Positions 1-7,193 of a DNA stretch of 64,000 nt are shown here, one piece after another. The position numbers and the translations under genes were made by a program. The notes under the pieces are model-generated. The model was not told where the DNA came from. It did no database searches and saw nothing but the letters and a program-made list of their open reading frames with translations. Origin of the DNA: JBBDWK01 sp040902885 (lineage in GTDB: Bacteria; Acidobacteriota; Terriglobia; Bryobacterales; Bryobacteraceae); the NCBI GenBank assembly GCA_040902885.1, contig JBBDWK010000096.1:13059-77058 (forward strand). The letters run 5' to 3'. Positions within the stretch are counted from its first letter, which is position 1, and the number at the start of each line of letters is the position of its first letter.

Positions 1-8
1 ACCTCGCC

Positions 9-1670
9 GTGAAGGGGCGTTTCGAGGGGTTTGCCTATCTCGCGCGGGTAATCGAGCTGATGGCCGTTCTTGCGCAACTGGGGGCGGTGCTGCTCTACAG
101 GCGGCTGCGCAAGCGCCCGACGGAAGGTCCCTTGCTGGTGCGCGAGGCCTTCGAGAAGCTCAGCGGCAGCTTCATCAAGTTCGGACAGATCCTCTCTTTG
201 CAGATCGACTCGCTGCCGCGCGAGTACTGCGATGCCCTTCTCGCGCTTCTGGACCGCGTGCCGCAGTTTCCGCCCGAGCAGGTCAGGCAGGTCTTTCTCG
301 ACGAGTTTCGCGCGGCGCCCGAGGATCTTTACCAGGAGTTCGACTACAAGGCCATCGCTTCGGCTTCCATTGGCCAGGTGCATCGGGCGCGGCTCAAGGA
401 CGGCACGCCGGTGGCGGTGAAGGTTCAGCGGCCGGGCATCCGGATGGTCTTCGAGCGCGACAACTTCCTGTTGCGCGGCTCGATCCGCGTCATCTTCCTG
501 TTCCGTATCCGAAGCATGTACTTCATGCGCGATCCGGTGCGCGAGCTATCCACATGGACCAACGACGAGCTCGACTACCGGCGGGAAGCGGCCTACGCCA
601 AGCTGCTGGGCGATAACGCCGTCGAGACGCCCACCGAACGCGTGCCCCGCGTCTTCTGGGAGCTGACGGCGCACCGCGTGCTGACCATGGATTTTCTGGA
701 TGGTCCAAGCGTGGCCTCGTATCTGCGCATGGTGGAGCGGAACGACGAGGCCGGTCTGCGGGCGCTGCGCGACCGAGGCTTCATTCCCGAGCGTTTCAGC
801 TCCAACGTAATCTCCAACTTCCTGAGCGACGCGTTCCGCTTCGGGGTGTTCCACGCCGACCTGCATCCCGCCAATTTGTTAATTCTTCCCAAGAACGTGG
901 TGGGCTACGTGGATTTCGGCATTGTCGCCACGCTGACTCCGGAAGCGCGCCGCAAACAGATCGAGCTGACGCTCGCCTATGCAAGCGGCAACGCCGATGC
1001 GATTTACGAAAGCTTCATCAGCATCTGCATGTTGAGCCCGGACGCCGACCTGGAGGGCATGCGCACGCGGATTCAGGAGCTGGCCTCGGAGTGGTACGAC
1101 GAGCCGGCCATCGCCGGGCGGGTGCGCTTCCGCGTGAGCGTCACCAAGACCATGATGGACCTGCTCAGCATTTGCCAGAACTATGGGGTGCTGGTGGATC
1201 GCGAGATGATAAAGTACATCCGTTCAACGATTTTGGCGGACGGCTTGGTTTCACGGCTGGCGCCCGGCTTCGACCTGGCGCACGTGCTTCGGGAGGTAGT
1301 GGAAGGTTATCTGGAGGAGGAAGCACGGCAGAAAATCTTTTCGTTGGGCGGAGCTCTGGCCATGCTGGCGGACCTCACGGTCTGGATGCAGTCCGGGCCG
1401 GCCGGTCTGCTGCATGCGATGAACCTGCTGGAGCGGCGGCAGTTGCGCCTCCGGGCCGGGGTCAAGTCCAGCCCCGACCGGGACGCCAGACTGCGCGTCC
1501 GGGCTATTTTCGCGGGCGCGGTCTGGTGCGCGGGCGTGCTTGGACTGACTCTGGGAGACGGCTTTCCGGGAGCTAATTTCCGGCAAGTCCCCACTATCAT
1601 TGCGGGGCTTTTTCTGGCACTATGGACCTTGTGGTTGCTGCGGCTGTTGCAGCGGCTGGCAGCCAGATAG
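9..1670 (+). CDS. UbiB/ABC1 (AarF)-family atypical kinase
   Basis: Members of this family (UbiB, COQ8/ADCK, plant ABC1K) are membrane-associated atypical kinases/ATPases needed for quinone and prenyl-lipid homeostasis. All hallmark motifs are visible: KFGQ at residues 57-60, the Ala-rich loop ASIGQVH near 119-125, the nucleotide-binding Lys in AVKVQ near 136-140, the ExD-like ELDYRRE near 187-193, catalytic HADLHPAN near 282-289 and DFG at 302-304. Two hydrophobic C-terminal helices (about 505-550) match the UbiB membrane anchor. The 553 aa length is normal. The GTG start lies 8 nt inside the window, so the true start could be further upstream. It is the first visible gene of a same-strand run reaching 8224, separated by 30 nt from the next gene. 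The catalytic prediction is strong; the lipid substrate is unknown. Confidence 0.9.
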   Translation: MKGRFEGFAYLARVIELMAVLAQLGAVLLYRRLRKRPTEGPLLVREAFEKLSGSFIKFGQILSLQIDSLPREYCDALLALLDRVPQFPPEQVRQVFLDEFRAAPEDLYQEFDYKAIASASIGQVHRARLKDGTPVAVKVQRPGIRMVFERDNFLLRGSIRVIFLFRIRSMYFMRDPVRELSTWTNDELDYRREAAYAKLLGDNAVETPTERVPRVFWELTAHRVLTMDFLDGPSVASYLRMVERNDEAGLRALRDRGFIPERFSSNVISNFLSDAFRFGVFHADLHPANLLILPKNVVGYVDFGIVATLTPEARRKQIELTLAYASGNADAIYESFISICMLSPDADLEGMRTRIQELASEWYDEPAIAGRVRFRVSVTKTMMDLLSICQNYGVLVDREMIKYIRSTILADGLVSRLAPGFDLAHVLREVVEGYLEEEARQKIFSLGGALAMLADLTVWMQSGPAGLLHAMNLLERRQLRLRAGVKSSPDRDARLRVRAIFAGAVWCAGVLGLTLGDGFPGANFRQVPTIIAGLFLALWTLWLLRLLQRLAAR

Positions 1671-1700
1671 TTAAATACGATAACTAAAAGGAGAGGGAAT

Positions 1701-2099
1701 ATGCAGGAGCTAATTGGTTCAATGATACGTTTCACCACGGCCGCTACACTATTCGGCATGCAGCAAATTCCCAATGCCATGGCGGCAGCCATGAATCCGC
1801 AGTTGGCCGATCAGCGGCTCATGGAAGCGCTGGCTAAGTTCGGCGCGGCGCTCGATGCGCTCACGGACGTGGTTACGGCCGAGATGAGCGATGCCGACAA
1901 GTCCACTGTCGACAACGTGACCAGAGTGCAATCGGAACTGGTGAATCGCAGCCTGGTTTCGATCGCCAGCGTTCCGCAAATGGATCTTCGCGGGATGGTG
2001 GATACCACCGCGAATATTATGCGGAAGACCACGGACACGATCGCTGAGACCATGCGGGCCGCAAGCGGCGGACCGACGGTGAACGGCCAGGCCGCCTAG
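1701..2099 (+). CDS. Small amphipathic helical protein, phasin-like (paralogue A)
   Basis: A 132 aa protein with no signal peptide or clear membrane helix. It looks almost wholly helical, with a conserved N-terminal segment MQELI..MIRFTTAATLFGMQQ and a C-terminal helix containing MRKTTDTIAETM. The same two blocks recur in the next gene, so the pair arose by tandem duplication. The layout (short, heptad-like, amphipathic, Met/Gln-rich) resembles granule-coating phasins, but this is a resemblance in character, not a recognised domain match. A strong Shine-Dalgarno (AAGGAG, 1688-1693) sits 7 nt before the ATG, suggesting abundant synthesis. It lies between an ABC1 kinase and an ABC1 pseudokinase. 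It could also be a coiled-coil scaffold or membrane-surface protein. Function unknown. Confidence 0.7.
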   Translation: MQELIGSMIRFTTAATLFGMQQIPNAMAAAMNPQLADQRLMEALAKFGAALDALTDVVTAEMSDADKSTVDNVTRVQSELVNRSLVSIASVPQMDLRGMVDTTANIMRKTTDTIAETMRAASGGPTVNGQAA

Positions 2100-2147
2100 C
2101 GCGGAGTTCCCGCCGGGCGGCGTTAAGATTGAATCAGGAGGATTGGA

Positions 2148-2561
2148 ATGCAGGAATTGATCACTTCGATTATGCGCTTTACGACGGCGGTCACTCTCTT
2201 CGGCATGCAGCAGGTTCAAAACGCGGTAGGGATCGCCGCGGATACGACCGGCGCGATCAACCGCTTCCGCGCGGAGCTCGACAAGCTCTCGGATGCGGTT
2301 GAACAGCATATCGACGACAGCAAGAAAGCCACTCTCGATAGCATGCTCCGCGCGCAGGTCGATCTGGTGGATCGCGGTTTCACGGCGATGAACATGCAGG
2401 TTCTCGATCCCCGCGAGATGGTGCAGACCACCACGGACCTGATGCGCAAGACCACCGACTCCCTGGTGGACATGATGAAGAAGACGGCGGACGGAGCGCA
2501 AACCTCCGGCGGCTCGGCGGAGCCGCAAAAGGCCTCCGAAGCTCTGGCCGGAGGAAAGTGA
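2148..2561 (+). CDS. Small amphipathic helical protein, phasin-like (paralogue B)
   Basis: A 137 aa paralogue of the preceding gene, sharing the N-terminal block (MQELI..IMRFTTAVTLFGMQQ) and the C-terminal block (MRKTTDSLVDMMKK), with a more diverged middle. It ends in a low-complexity tail rich in Gly, Ser and Ala. A canonical AGGAGG (2136-2141) lies 6 nt upstream of the ATG. Retention of two diverged copies suggests hetero-oligomeric or specialised partners. No enzymatic motif is visible. By context it may coat a lipid body or membrane surface served by the neighbouring ABC1 and START-like proteins; that is inference only. Confidence 0.7.
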   Translation: MQELITSIMRFTTAVTLFGMQQVQNAVGIAADTTGAINRFRAELDKLSDAVEQHIDDSKKATLDSMLRAQVDLVDRGFTAMNMQVLDPREMVQTTTDLMRKTTDSLVDMMKKTADGAQTSGGSAEPQKASEALAGGK

Positions 2562-2598
2562 TCGTTTCCCCCCGCCTAGGAAACGCGAACCTCCTCTA

Positions 2599-4104
2599 AT
2601 GCCGCCCAGCGCCCGCCGGGTGCGCGGCGATGCCGCCGAGTCTTCCCCGTCAGCAAGATTCCGCAATGCGCTCAGCGAAGCAGGCGGCTTGTATTCCGTC
2701 TTTGCTCAGTTCCTGTGCTGGCGCGCCGATCTCCTATCCACGGAATATCTAGGGCAGCTTCGGACCATCCGCGTGGCGCCGGGCCCCATATCGCACGACC
2801 GGTTCCTGGTGACGCTCTTCGACAATCTGCCGGAGAACGCCCGCACGCTCGCCGAGGGCCTGGAAGCCAACTCCTGCTGGAGCACGTTTCTGCGTTGCGC
2901 GTACCGCTCTCAAGTTGAAGGAAGGCCGGTGGTGGTGGAAGCGCTCCGCGAGCCGCGCCCGGATTCGGACGCCGCGTTCCGGGCATTTGAGCGGGGCGTG
3001 ACGTCCCTTGCCGGGGAGGACGCGCGGCGGGCCGTCGCGCCGGAGGCACTGGCGCAGTTCAAGGAGTGGGTCCGGCTCGGTGCCTCGCTCGAGCGGCAGC
3101 GCAATTACCAGCGCGCACTCCATGGCATGCGCAGCCGCCTCGCAGTGGGGTATCCAGGAGTTTTGGAAGAGTTTTCGGCGGGACCGGTTCTCTGTTACGA
3201 ATGGCTCGAAGGCGAGGCCGTCTCCAAGCACCTGGCTGAAGGGCTTGGTGATGTTGGACGCAAGGTAGCGCAAGGCCTGCTGGAACAGCTTTGCATCGCG
3301 GGGATTGTGGATGGAGACTTCGACCCCGAAGCCATGGTCGTGATGCCGGACGGAAAGCTCGGCTTGCGGCGTCCCAGCCGCATGATCGCCGTACCTCCCG
3401 CCCTCACCGCCGCTACGCTGAAGTACATCTCCGCCGTTCTGGCCGGCAATGCTCCGGCCGCGGCGCACGCGCTGGCCAAGCTGGCCGCAACGCGCACCGC
3501 CGGCAACCTCGAGGAGGAGCTGCTCGAAAGACTCTCCGAGCTTGAGCCGGAGTTGAAAGTTCATCTCCAGTTTCCCAAATCCGCCGCCATCTTCGAGGGC
3601 AACTGGCGGGCCCTGGCTCGCACGGATGTCCCAAAGCCCTTGTATCTCGACCTGATGCATCGCAATCTCATCGCGGTAGGATATTGGAATGCCGAAAATG
3701 GCGGGCCGTCCGGCCCCGACTACCTTGCCGAGGAGCAGTGGCCCGTAATCGGACGTCTCCTCCGCCTCCGCCTGGGAGAGCTTGCCAGCCGCGATCGTGT
3801 TTCCGAATGGTTTGTCGGCTCCGGGCTGCTGTTCTTCGAAGGTTTGCGGCAGTTCGGCCGTCTGGCCGACGAATTTCGCGATAACGAGCTGTCGATCGGG
3901 GTGGACTTCCCATCCACCCGGGAAGCGTCCCGGCAAGCCGGGCGGAGAATTCGCTCCGGGATCTTCATTGGTATGCTCGTGGTTGTGTTCCTGGTTTCCG
4001 TGCGGTGGGCATGGAGTTCGGCGCCTCCCTGGTCGACCGGATTTTCGCTCCTCGCGGGCGCGGCGGCGGTCTCTCTGTTCTGGATGGTCGCCCGGATCGA
4101 GTAA
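2599..4104 (+). CDS. ABC1/UbiB-fold pseudokinase with C-terminal membrane helices
   Basis: A 501 aa protein following the UbiB layout with its catalytic motifs erased. The region around residues 30-50 (GGLYSVFAQFLCWRADLLS) matches the KxGQ segment, but the KxGQ lysine is gone. The nucleotide-binding Lys segment reads VVVEALREP (about 111-119), with Glu replacing Lys. The HxDxHPxN loop reads DGDFDPEA (about 238-245), losing both His and the Asn. DFG is replaced by RRPS (about 257-260). Two hydrophobic helices close the protein, as in UbiB. It is therefore probably catalytically dead and may scaffold or regulate the active kinase encoded 0.9 kb upstream. The start is uncertain because no clear Shine-Dalgarno precedes this ATG. 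The next gene begins 5 nt after the stop. Confidence 0.72.
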   Translation: MPPSARRVRGDAAESSPSARFRNALSEAGGLYSVFAQFLCWRADLLSTEYLGQLRTIRVAPGPISHDRFLVTLFDNLPENARTLAEGLEANSCWSTFLRCAYRSQVEGRPVVVEALREPRPDSDAAFRAFERGVTSLAGEDARRAVAPEALAQFKEWVRLGASLERQRNYQRALHGMRSRLAVGYPGVLEEFSAGPVLCYEWLEGEAVSKHLAEGLGDVGRKVAQGLLEQLCIAGIVDGDFDPEAMVVMPDGKLGLRRPSRMIAVPPALTAATLKYISAVLAGNAPAAAHALAKLAATRTAGNLEEELLERLSELEPELKVHLQFPKSAAIFEGNWRALARTDVPKPLYLDLMHRNLIAVGYWNAENGGPSGPDYLAEEQWPVIGRLLRLRLGELASRDRVSEWFVGSGLLFFEGLRQFGRLADEFRDNELSIGVDFPSTREASRQAGRRIRSGIFIGMLVVVFLVSVRWAWSSAPPWSTGFSLLAGAAAVSLFWMVARIE

Positions 4105-4109
4105 TCGAT

Positions 4110-4670
4110 ATGAAGTGGAAATGGCGGCGGTTATCGAATCTCGGCTCCGTCTCGGCGGTGGTCCATGCGGAGACCGCGGCGGTGTACGAGGTTCTGACCG
4201 ATTACAACAACTATCTGGAATGGTTCCCGATGGCGAACCACTCCAAGCTCATGGTCAAGGAGGGCGACCTGGCGATAGCCGAGTTCGGTTTCGACCGCCC
4301 TCCCAACACGCGTCTGACCGTGGAGTGTATTCACACCAAAAACGAGATGGTGCTGCACCGCCGGATCAGCGGCAATTTCCCGATGATCCGTATGCAGTGG
4401 AACATGCAGGAGGAGGGCGCGGATACGCGCGTTACGCTTCGCACGGAGATGGATCTGCGAAACTGGCGCATCCTGTATCCCGGCGCGGCGCAGAACTTCG
4501 TCGACAGCGCGCTGCTGGACGCGCTTCAAGGCCGCGTGAGCGCATTCTCCTCCGATTTTCAGGACGCCGGCGGCCGGAAGTTTCTGGAAGTGGTTCAAAC
4601 CGAGGACTGTCTGGAGGTCTGGCTGCTTGGCAAACGATATAAACTTGTGCCGATGGAAGAGGCCAAATAG
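4110..4670 (+). CDS. SRPBCC (Coq10/START-like) lipid-binding protein 1
   Basis: A 186 aa cytosolic protein with the N-terminal pattern of the Coq10/polyketide-cyclase branch of the SRPBCC superfamily: AETAAVYEVLTDYNNYLEWF near residues 20-39, then alternating beta strands and a long C-terminal helix. Such domains bind hydrophobic ligands; Coq10 proteins bind ubiquinone. The ATG at 4110 follows the pseudokinase stop by 5 nt, so translation is probably coupled. An upstream in-frame extension exists inside the preceding gene but is not needed by the fold. The gene is 8 nt from a second SRPBCC gene. The C-terminal VWLLGKRYKLVP recurs in form (IWIMGKTHFYKV) in the neighbour, suggesting a related pair. 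Ligand unknown. Confidence 0.78.
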   Translation: MKWKWRRLSNLGSVSAVVHAETAAVYEVLTDYNNYLEWFPMANHSKLMVKEGDLAIAEFGFDRPPNTRLTVECIHTKNEMVLHRRISGNFPMIRMQWNMQEEGADTRVTLRTEMDLRNWRILYPGAAQNFVDSALLDALQGRVSAFSSDFQDAGGRKFLEVVQTEDCLEVWLLGKRYKLVPMEEAK

Positions 4671-4678
4671 GTGCGCGC

Positions 4679-5263
4679 ATGATTAAGTCGGTCTTTCAGA
4701 TCGACGCGCCCCGCGAACGCCTGTTTGGCATTTTGACCGACTTCCCGCGCTATCGGGAATGGATGCCGGGTTGTAAGGAGTCCAAAGTGGTTTCCCAGAG
4801 CGACAATTCCGCTCAGGTGGAGCTGACGCTGGCAAGCGTCAAGACCATCAACATGGGTCTTGAGTTCGATCTGACGCCGACCCAGTTGATCAGCTTCCGT
4901 AAGTACAGCGGTAAGGACATCAAAGAGTACCTCGGCTCATGGCGGTTGATGAACGCTTCCGACGGAGCGGGCACGGTGGTAGTGGGCGAGATGGAGATGG
5001 ATGCCGGGGCCATGGTGCCCAAGTTCATGGTCTCGCGCATGGTGGAGAGGTCGATTTCGCAGACCGCCGAGGCGCTGAAGAAGCGCATCGCCACGGCTCC
5101 CGCGACTCCCAAATACGAGGTGGCCGAGGTGGCCGCCGTCGAGGCCGGCGTGGAAGCCGGTCCGCCCGTGCACCGCCGAAAACGGGTAATTCACGTTCTC
5201 CGGATGGGCGAGGGCTACCGGATTTGGATTATGGGCAAGACTCACTTTTATAAGGTGAGATAG
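4679..5263 (+). CDS. SRPBCC (Coq10/START-like) lipid-binding protein 2
   Basis: A 194 aa protein of the same superfamily, opening with IDAPRERLFGILTDFPRYRE, the typical first strand and helices of Coq10/RatA-type SRPBCC domains. The hydrophobic-cavity fold spans about residues 1-140. A short low-complexity linker rich in Val, Ala and Glu (about 143-160) leads to a C-terminal strand pair resembling that of the upstream gene. It probably carries or presents a hydrophobic ligand rather than catalysing a reaction. The 8 nt gap to its paralogue and the ABC1-family genes upstream strengthen the idea of a shared lipid or quinone substrate. It is followed by a 128 nt gap holding a perfect inverted repeat. 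Confidence 0.78.
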   Translation: MIKSVFQIDAPRERLFGILTDFPRYREWMPGCKESKVVSQSDNSAQVELTLASVKTINMGLEFDLTPTQLISFRKYSGKDIKEYLGSWRLMNASDGAGTVVVGEMEMDAGAMVPKFMVSRMVERSISQTAEALKKRIATAPATPKYEVAEVAAVEAGVEAGPPVHRRKRVIHVLRMGEGYRIWIMGKTHFYKVR

Positions 5264-5286
5264 TGTACTGTCTGCGGATCGATCAA

Positions 5287-5352
5287 CAACCGCTCCCTCA
5301 CGGTCGCGGCTCTGAAGGGATTTACGGAGCCGCGACCGTGAGGGAGCGGTTG
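5287..5352. repeat. Perfect 26-bp inverted repeat (dispersed-repeat-like hairpin)
   Basis: Arms 5287-5312 and 5327-5352 are exact reverse complements over 26 bp, separated by a 14 nt loop. It occupies most of the 128 nt gap between the second SRPBCC gene and the cyclic-nucleotide-binding gene. The GC-rich arms contain the core GCGACCGTGAGGGAGCGG. No T-run follows, so it is not a classic Rho-independent terminator. I believe similar palindromes are dispersed in Solibacter-type genomes, but only one copy was noticed here. Folded in RNA it could attenuate or stabilise the operon transcript. Confidence 0.85.
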
Positions 5353-5391
5353 CTTACGCGGCACTGAATCTGGGAGTACGGGACGATTTCC

Positions 5392-6270
5392 ATGAAAGAG
5401 CTCATCGAAAAAATCGATTTCTTTTCGGGATTGGAAGACAAGATTCTGAGAAAGGTCGCCAACGCATGCATCATGCGCCAGTTCACGCGCAACGAAATCA
5501 TCGTCCGTCAGGGCGAGATGGGGCTGGGGCTGTACGTGATTTCGAAGGGCCGTGTGAAGATTGAGCGCGAGCAGAAGGGCGGCGCGCGCATGCAGGTGGC
5601 CGAGCTGGGGCCGGAGCAGTTCTTCGGCGAGATGTCGATCGTGGACAACAAACCACGCTCGGCTACCGTGACCGCCGCGGAGGATAGTGAGTGTCTTCTC
5701 CTGACGCGGGACAGCTTCGTCAAGCTGATGAACAGGTACCCGGAGATTCCCATCCGGCTCACGCGAGTACTGGCCGAGCGCCTTCGCGTGGCTAATGAGA
5801 AGATGTCTTCGCCGCCGTCCCCGAACGTCAAACCGCCGGCCCCGCCCACCGCGGCTGGCGCCCAGCCGCAAGCGGCGCCGCCCGCGGCGGTGCCGGTCTC
5901 CAGCAATGGCGCGAGCCCCGGCTCCGGAAAGAAGTCGGAGATCCAACAGATGCTGCTGGACACCTTTTCCAGCCTCTACACGCTCAAGGCGATGACCCGG
6001 TTCTCGGTGGCCGTGCTGGGTTGCCCGGTGGAAGGCAGCGCCGCGAACCTGGTGGCGGAAGTCCGCGCGGGCGATGTGAAGGCGTTCTTTTTTCCAGCCG
6101 GGGAAGCGGTCGATATGAGGATCCAGGCCTTCGCGCCGGGGTCCTTCACTCTGAACGTTTTCACGCCATCGGCGGCGGTCGCCTTCGGGCCGCAAGAGAT
6201 CGCGCCCGCGGACGACGTCCGCATGCTGCTCGATCCTTCCGGAGTCAGGCTTTCGCGGCGCGGCGCATGA
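5392..6270 (+). CDS. Cyclic-nucleotide-binding-domain protein with Pro/Ala linker and unknown C-terminal domain
   Basis: A 292 aa protein. Residues about 5-125 form a CRP-like cNMP-binding domain, with the phosphate-binding cassette FFGEMSIVDNKPRSATV near 77-93, including the conserved Glu and Arg. There is no helix-turn-helix. A Pro/Ala/Ser-rich linker (about 139-178) leads to a C-terminal domain of about 110 residues (starting KKSEIQQMLLDTF) that I do not recognise. It is likely a soluble sensor that passes a nucleotide signal to partner proteins rather than a transcription factor. Its stop overlaps the ATG of the next gene (ATGA), coupling it to the Get3/ArsA-like ATPases. Whether the ligand is cAMP, cGMP or none cannot be told. 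Confidence 0.8.
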   Translation: MKELIEKIDFFSGLEDKILRKVANACIMRQFTRNEIIVRQGEMGLGLYVISKGRVKIEREQKGGARMQVAELGPEQFFGEMSIVDNKPRSATVTAAEDSECLLLTRDSFVKLMNRYPEIPIRLTRVLAERLRVANEKMSSPPSPNVKPPAPPTAAGAQPQAAPPAAVPVSSNGASPGSGKKSEIQQMLLDTFSSLYTLKAMTRFSVAVLGCPVEGSAANLVAEVRAGDVKAFFFPAGEAVDMRIQAFAPGSFTLNVFTPSAAVAFGPQEIAPADDVRMLLDPSGVRLSRRGA

Positions 6271-7193
6271 GCCTGCCCAGCCAATCCGCCCAATCTCAAA
6301 TCGTCGTTTTCTGCGGCAAAGGCGGTGTCGGCAAGACCACTGTCAGCCTCGCTCTCGCCCTGAAGCGGGCCAACGAGGGCCGGAAGGTGGTCGTCGTCAG
6401 CTCTCATCCCCTCAGGGAACTGGCTGTAGCGGTTTCGCTGGATGGCCTCAACACCCGGTTTCCAGTCGCCGCCGCGAATCTGTTCGTGGTCCATCTCGAG
6501 CCCAGGGATTTGATCGCTGAGGTTGTGCAAAAGACCTTCCCGATGGAATGGGTGGTTAATTCGATCCTGAGCAACCGGATTTACCAAAGTCTGATCGAGG
6601 TGGCGCCGGGACTGAAGGAATTCTACTTCCTGGCCCGCCTGCAGCAGTTGGCGGAGCGCAGGGCCGAGGCTTCCGGCACTCCCGACTTCGACCTGCTCTT
6701 CTGGGACGCGCCATCCACCGGGCATTTTCTTGGCACGCTCCGGGCCGCGCGCAACTTCGAAACCTTTCTTTCCGGTCCGCTCGCGGCGGCGGGGGCGGAC
6801 CTGGCGCGTTTCTTCTCGAACGCGGCCCGCATCATCGCCCTGCCCACCACCACTCTCGAAGAGATGGCCGTCACAGAGACGCTGGAGATGTGCGCGGCGC
6901 TCGAGAAAGAGTTCCAGCTTGCGCCTTCCGCCGTGCTGCTCAACATGGCTTCGCCGCTGGTGGACGCCGAAGCGACGGAGATCGAGAAGCTCCAGGCAGC
7001 CGTTGGGGCTCCTTCGCGCGAGGGAATGCGCTTCGCGCTCGATCGCGGGCTGTTGGAGCGCGCGCGTGCTTCCGACATCGCAAGCCGCCTCCGTGTGCGC
7101 ATGGTCACCATAGAACGCGTCCGTGCCTGGAAGGATGACCTCGATCTGCTCGACCGGATCGGACAGGCTTTGGGAGCGGCGGCGCCGGCATGA
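6267..7193 (+). CDS. Get3/ArsA-type ATPase, copy 1 (canonical P-loop)
   Basis: A 308 aa member of the deviant-Walker ATPase family (ArsA/Get3/TRC40). GKGGVGKT (residues 17-24) has both the signature Lys and the P-loop Lys. A switch-type segment WDAPSTGH follows at mid-protein. There is no CxxC zinc motif as in Get3 and none of the ArsA arsenite-binding cysteines, so arsenic transport is unlikely. Family members act as ATP-driven dimers that move hydrophobic clients. The ATG at 6267 overlaps the upstream stop, and its own stop overlaps the start of copy 2 (ATGA at 7190). The tight coupling suggests a heterodimer. Paired ArsA-like ATPases are also known in Actinobacteria. Client unknown. Confidence 0.85.
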   Translation: MSLPSQSAQSQIVVFCGKGGVGKTTVSLALALKRANEGRKVVVVSSHPLRELAVAVSLDGLNTRFPVAAANLFVVHLEPRDLIAEVVQKTFPMEWVVNSILSNRIYQSLIEVAPGLKEFYFLARLQQLAERRAEASGTPDFDLLFWDAPSTGHFLGTLRAARNFETFLSGPLAAAGADLARFFSNAARIIALPTTTLEEMAVTETLEMCAALEKEFQLAPSAVLLNMASPLVDAEATEIEKLQAAVGAPSREGMRFALDRGLLERARASDIASRLRVRMVTIERVRAWKDDLDLLDRIGQALGAAAPA

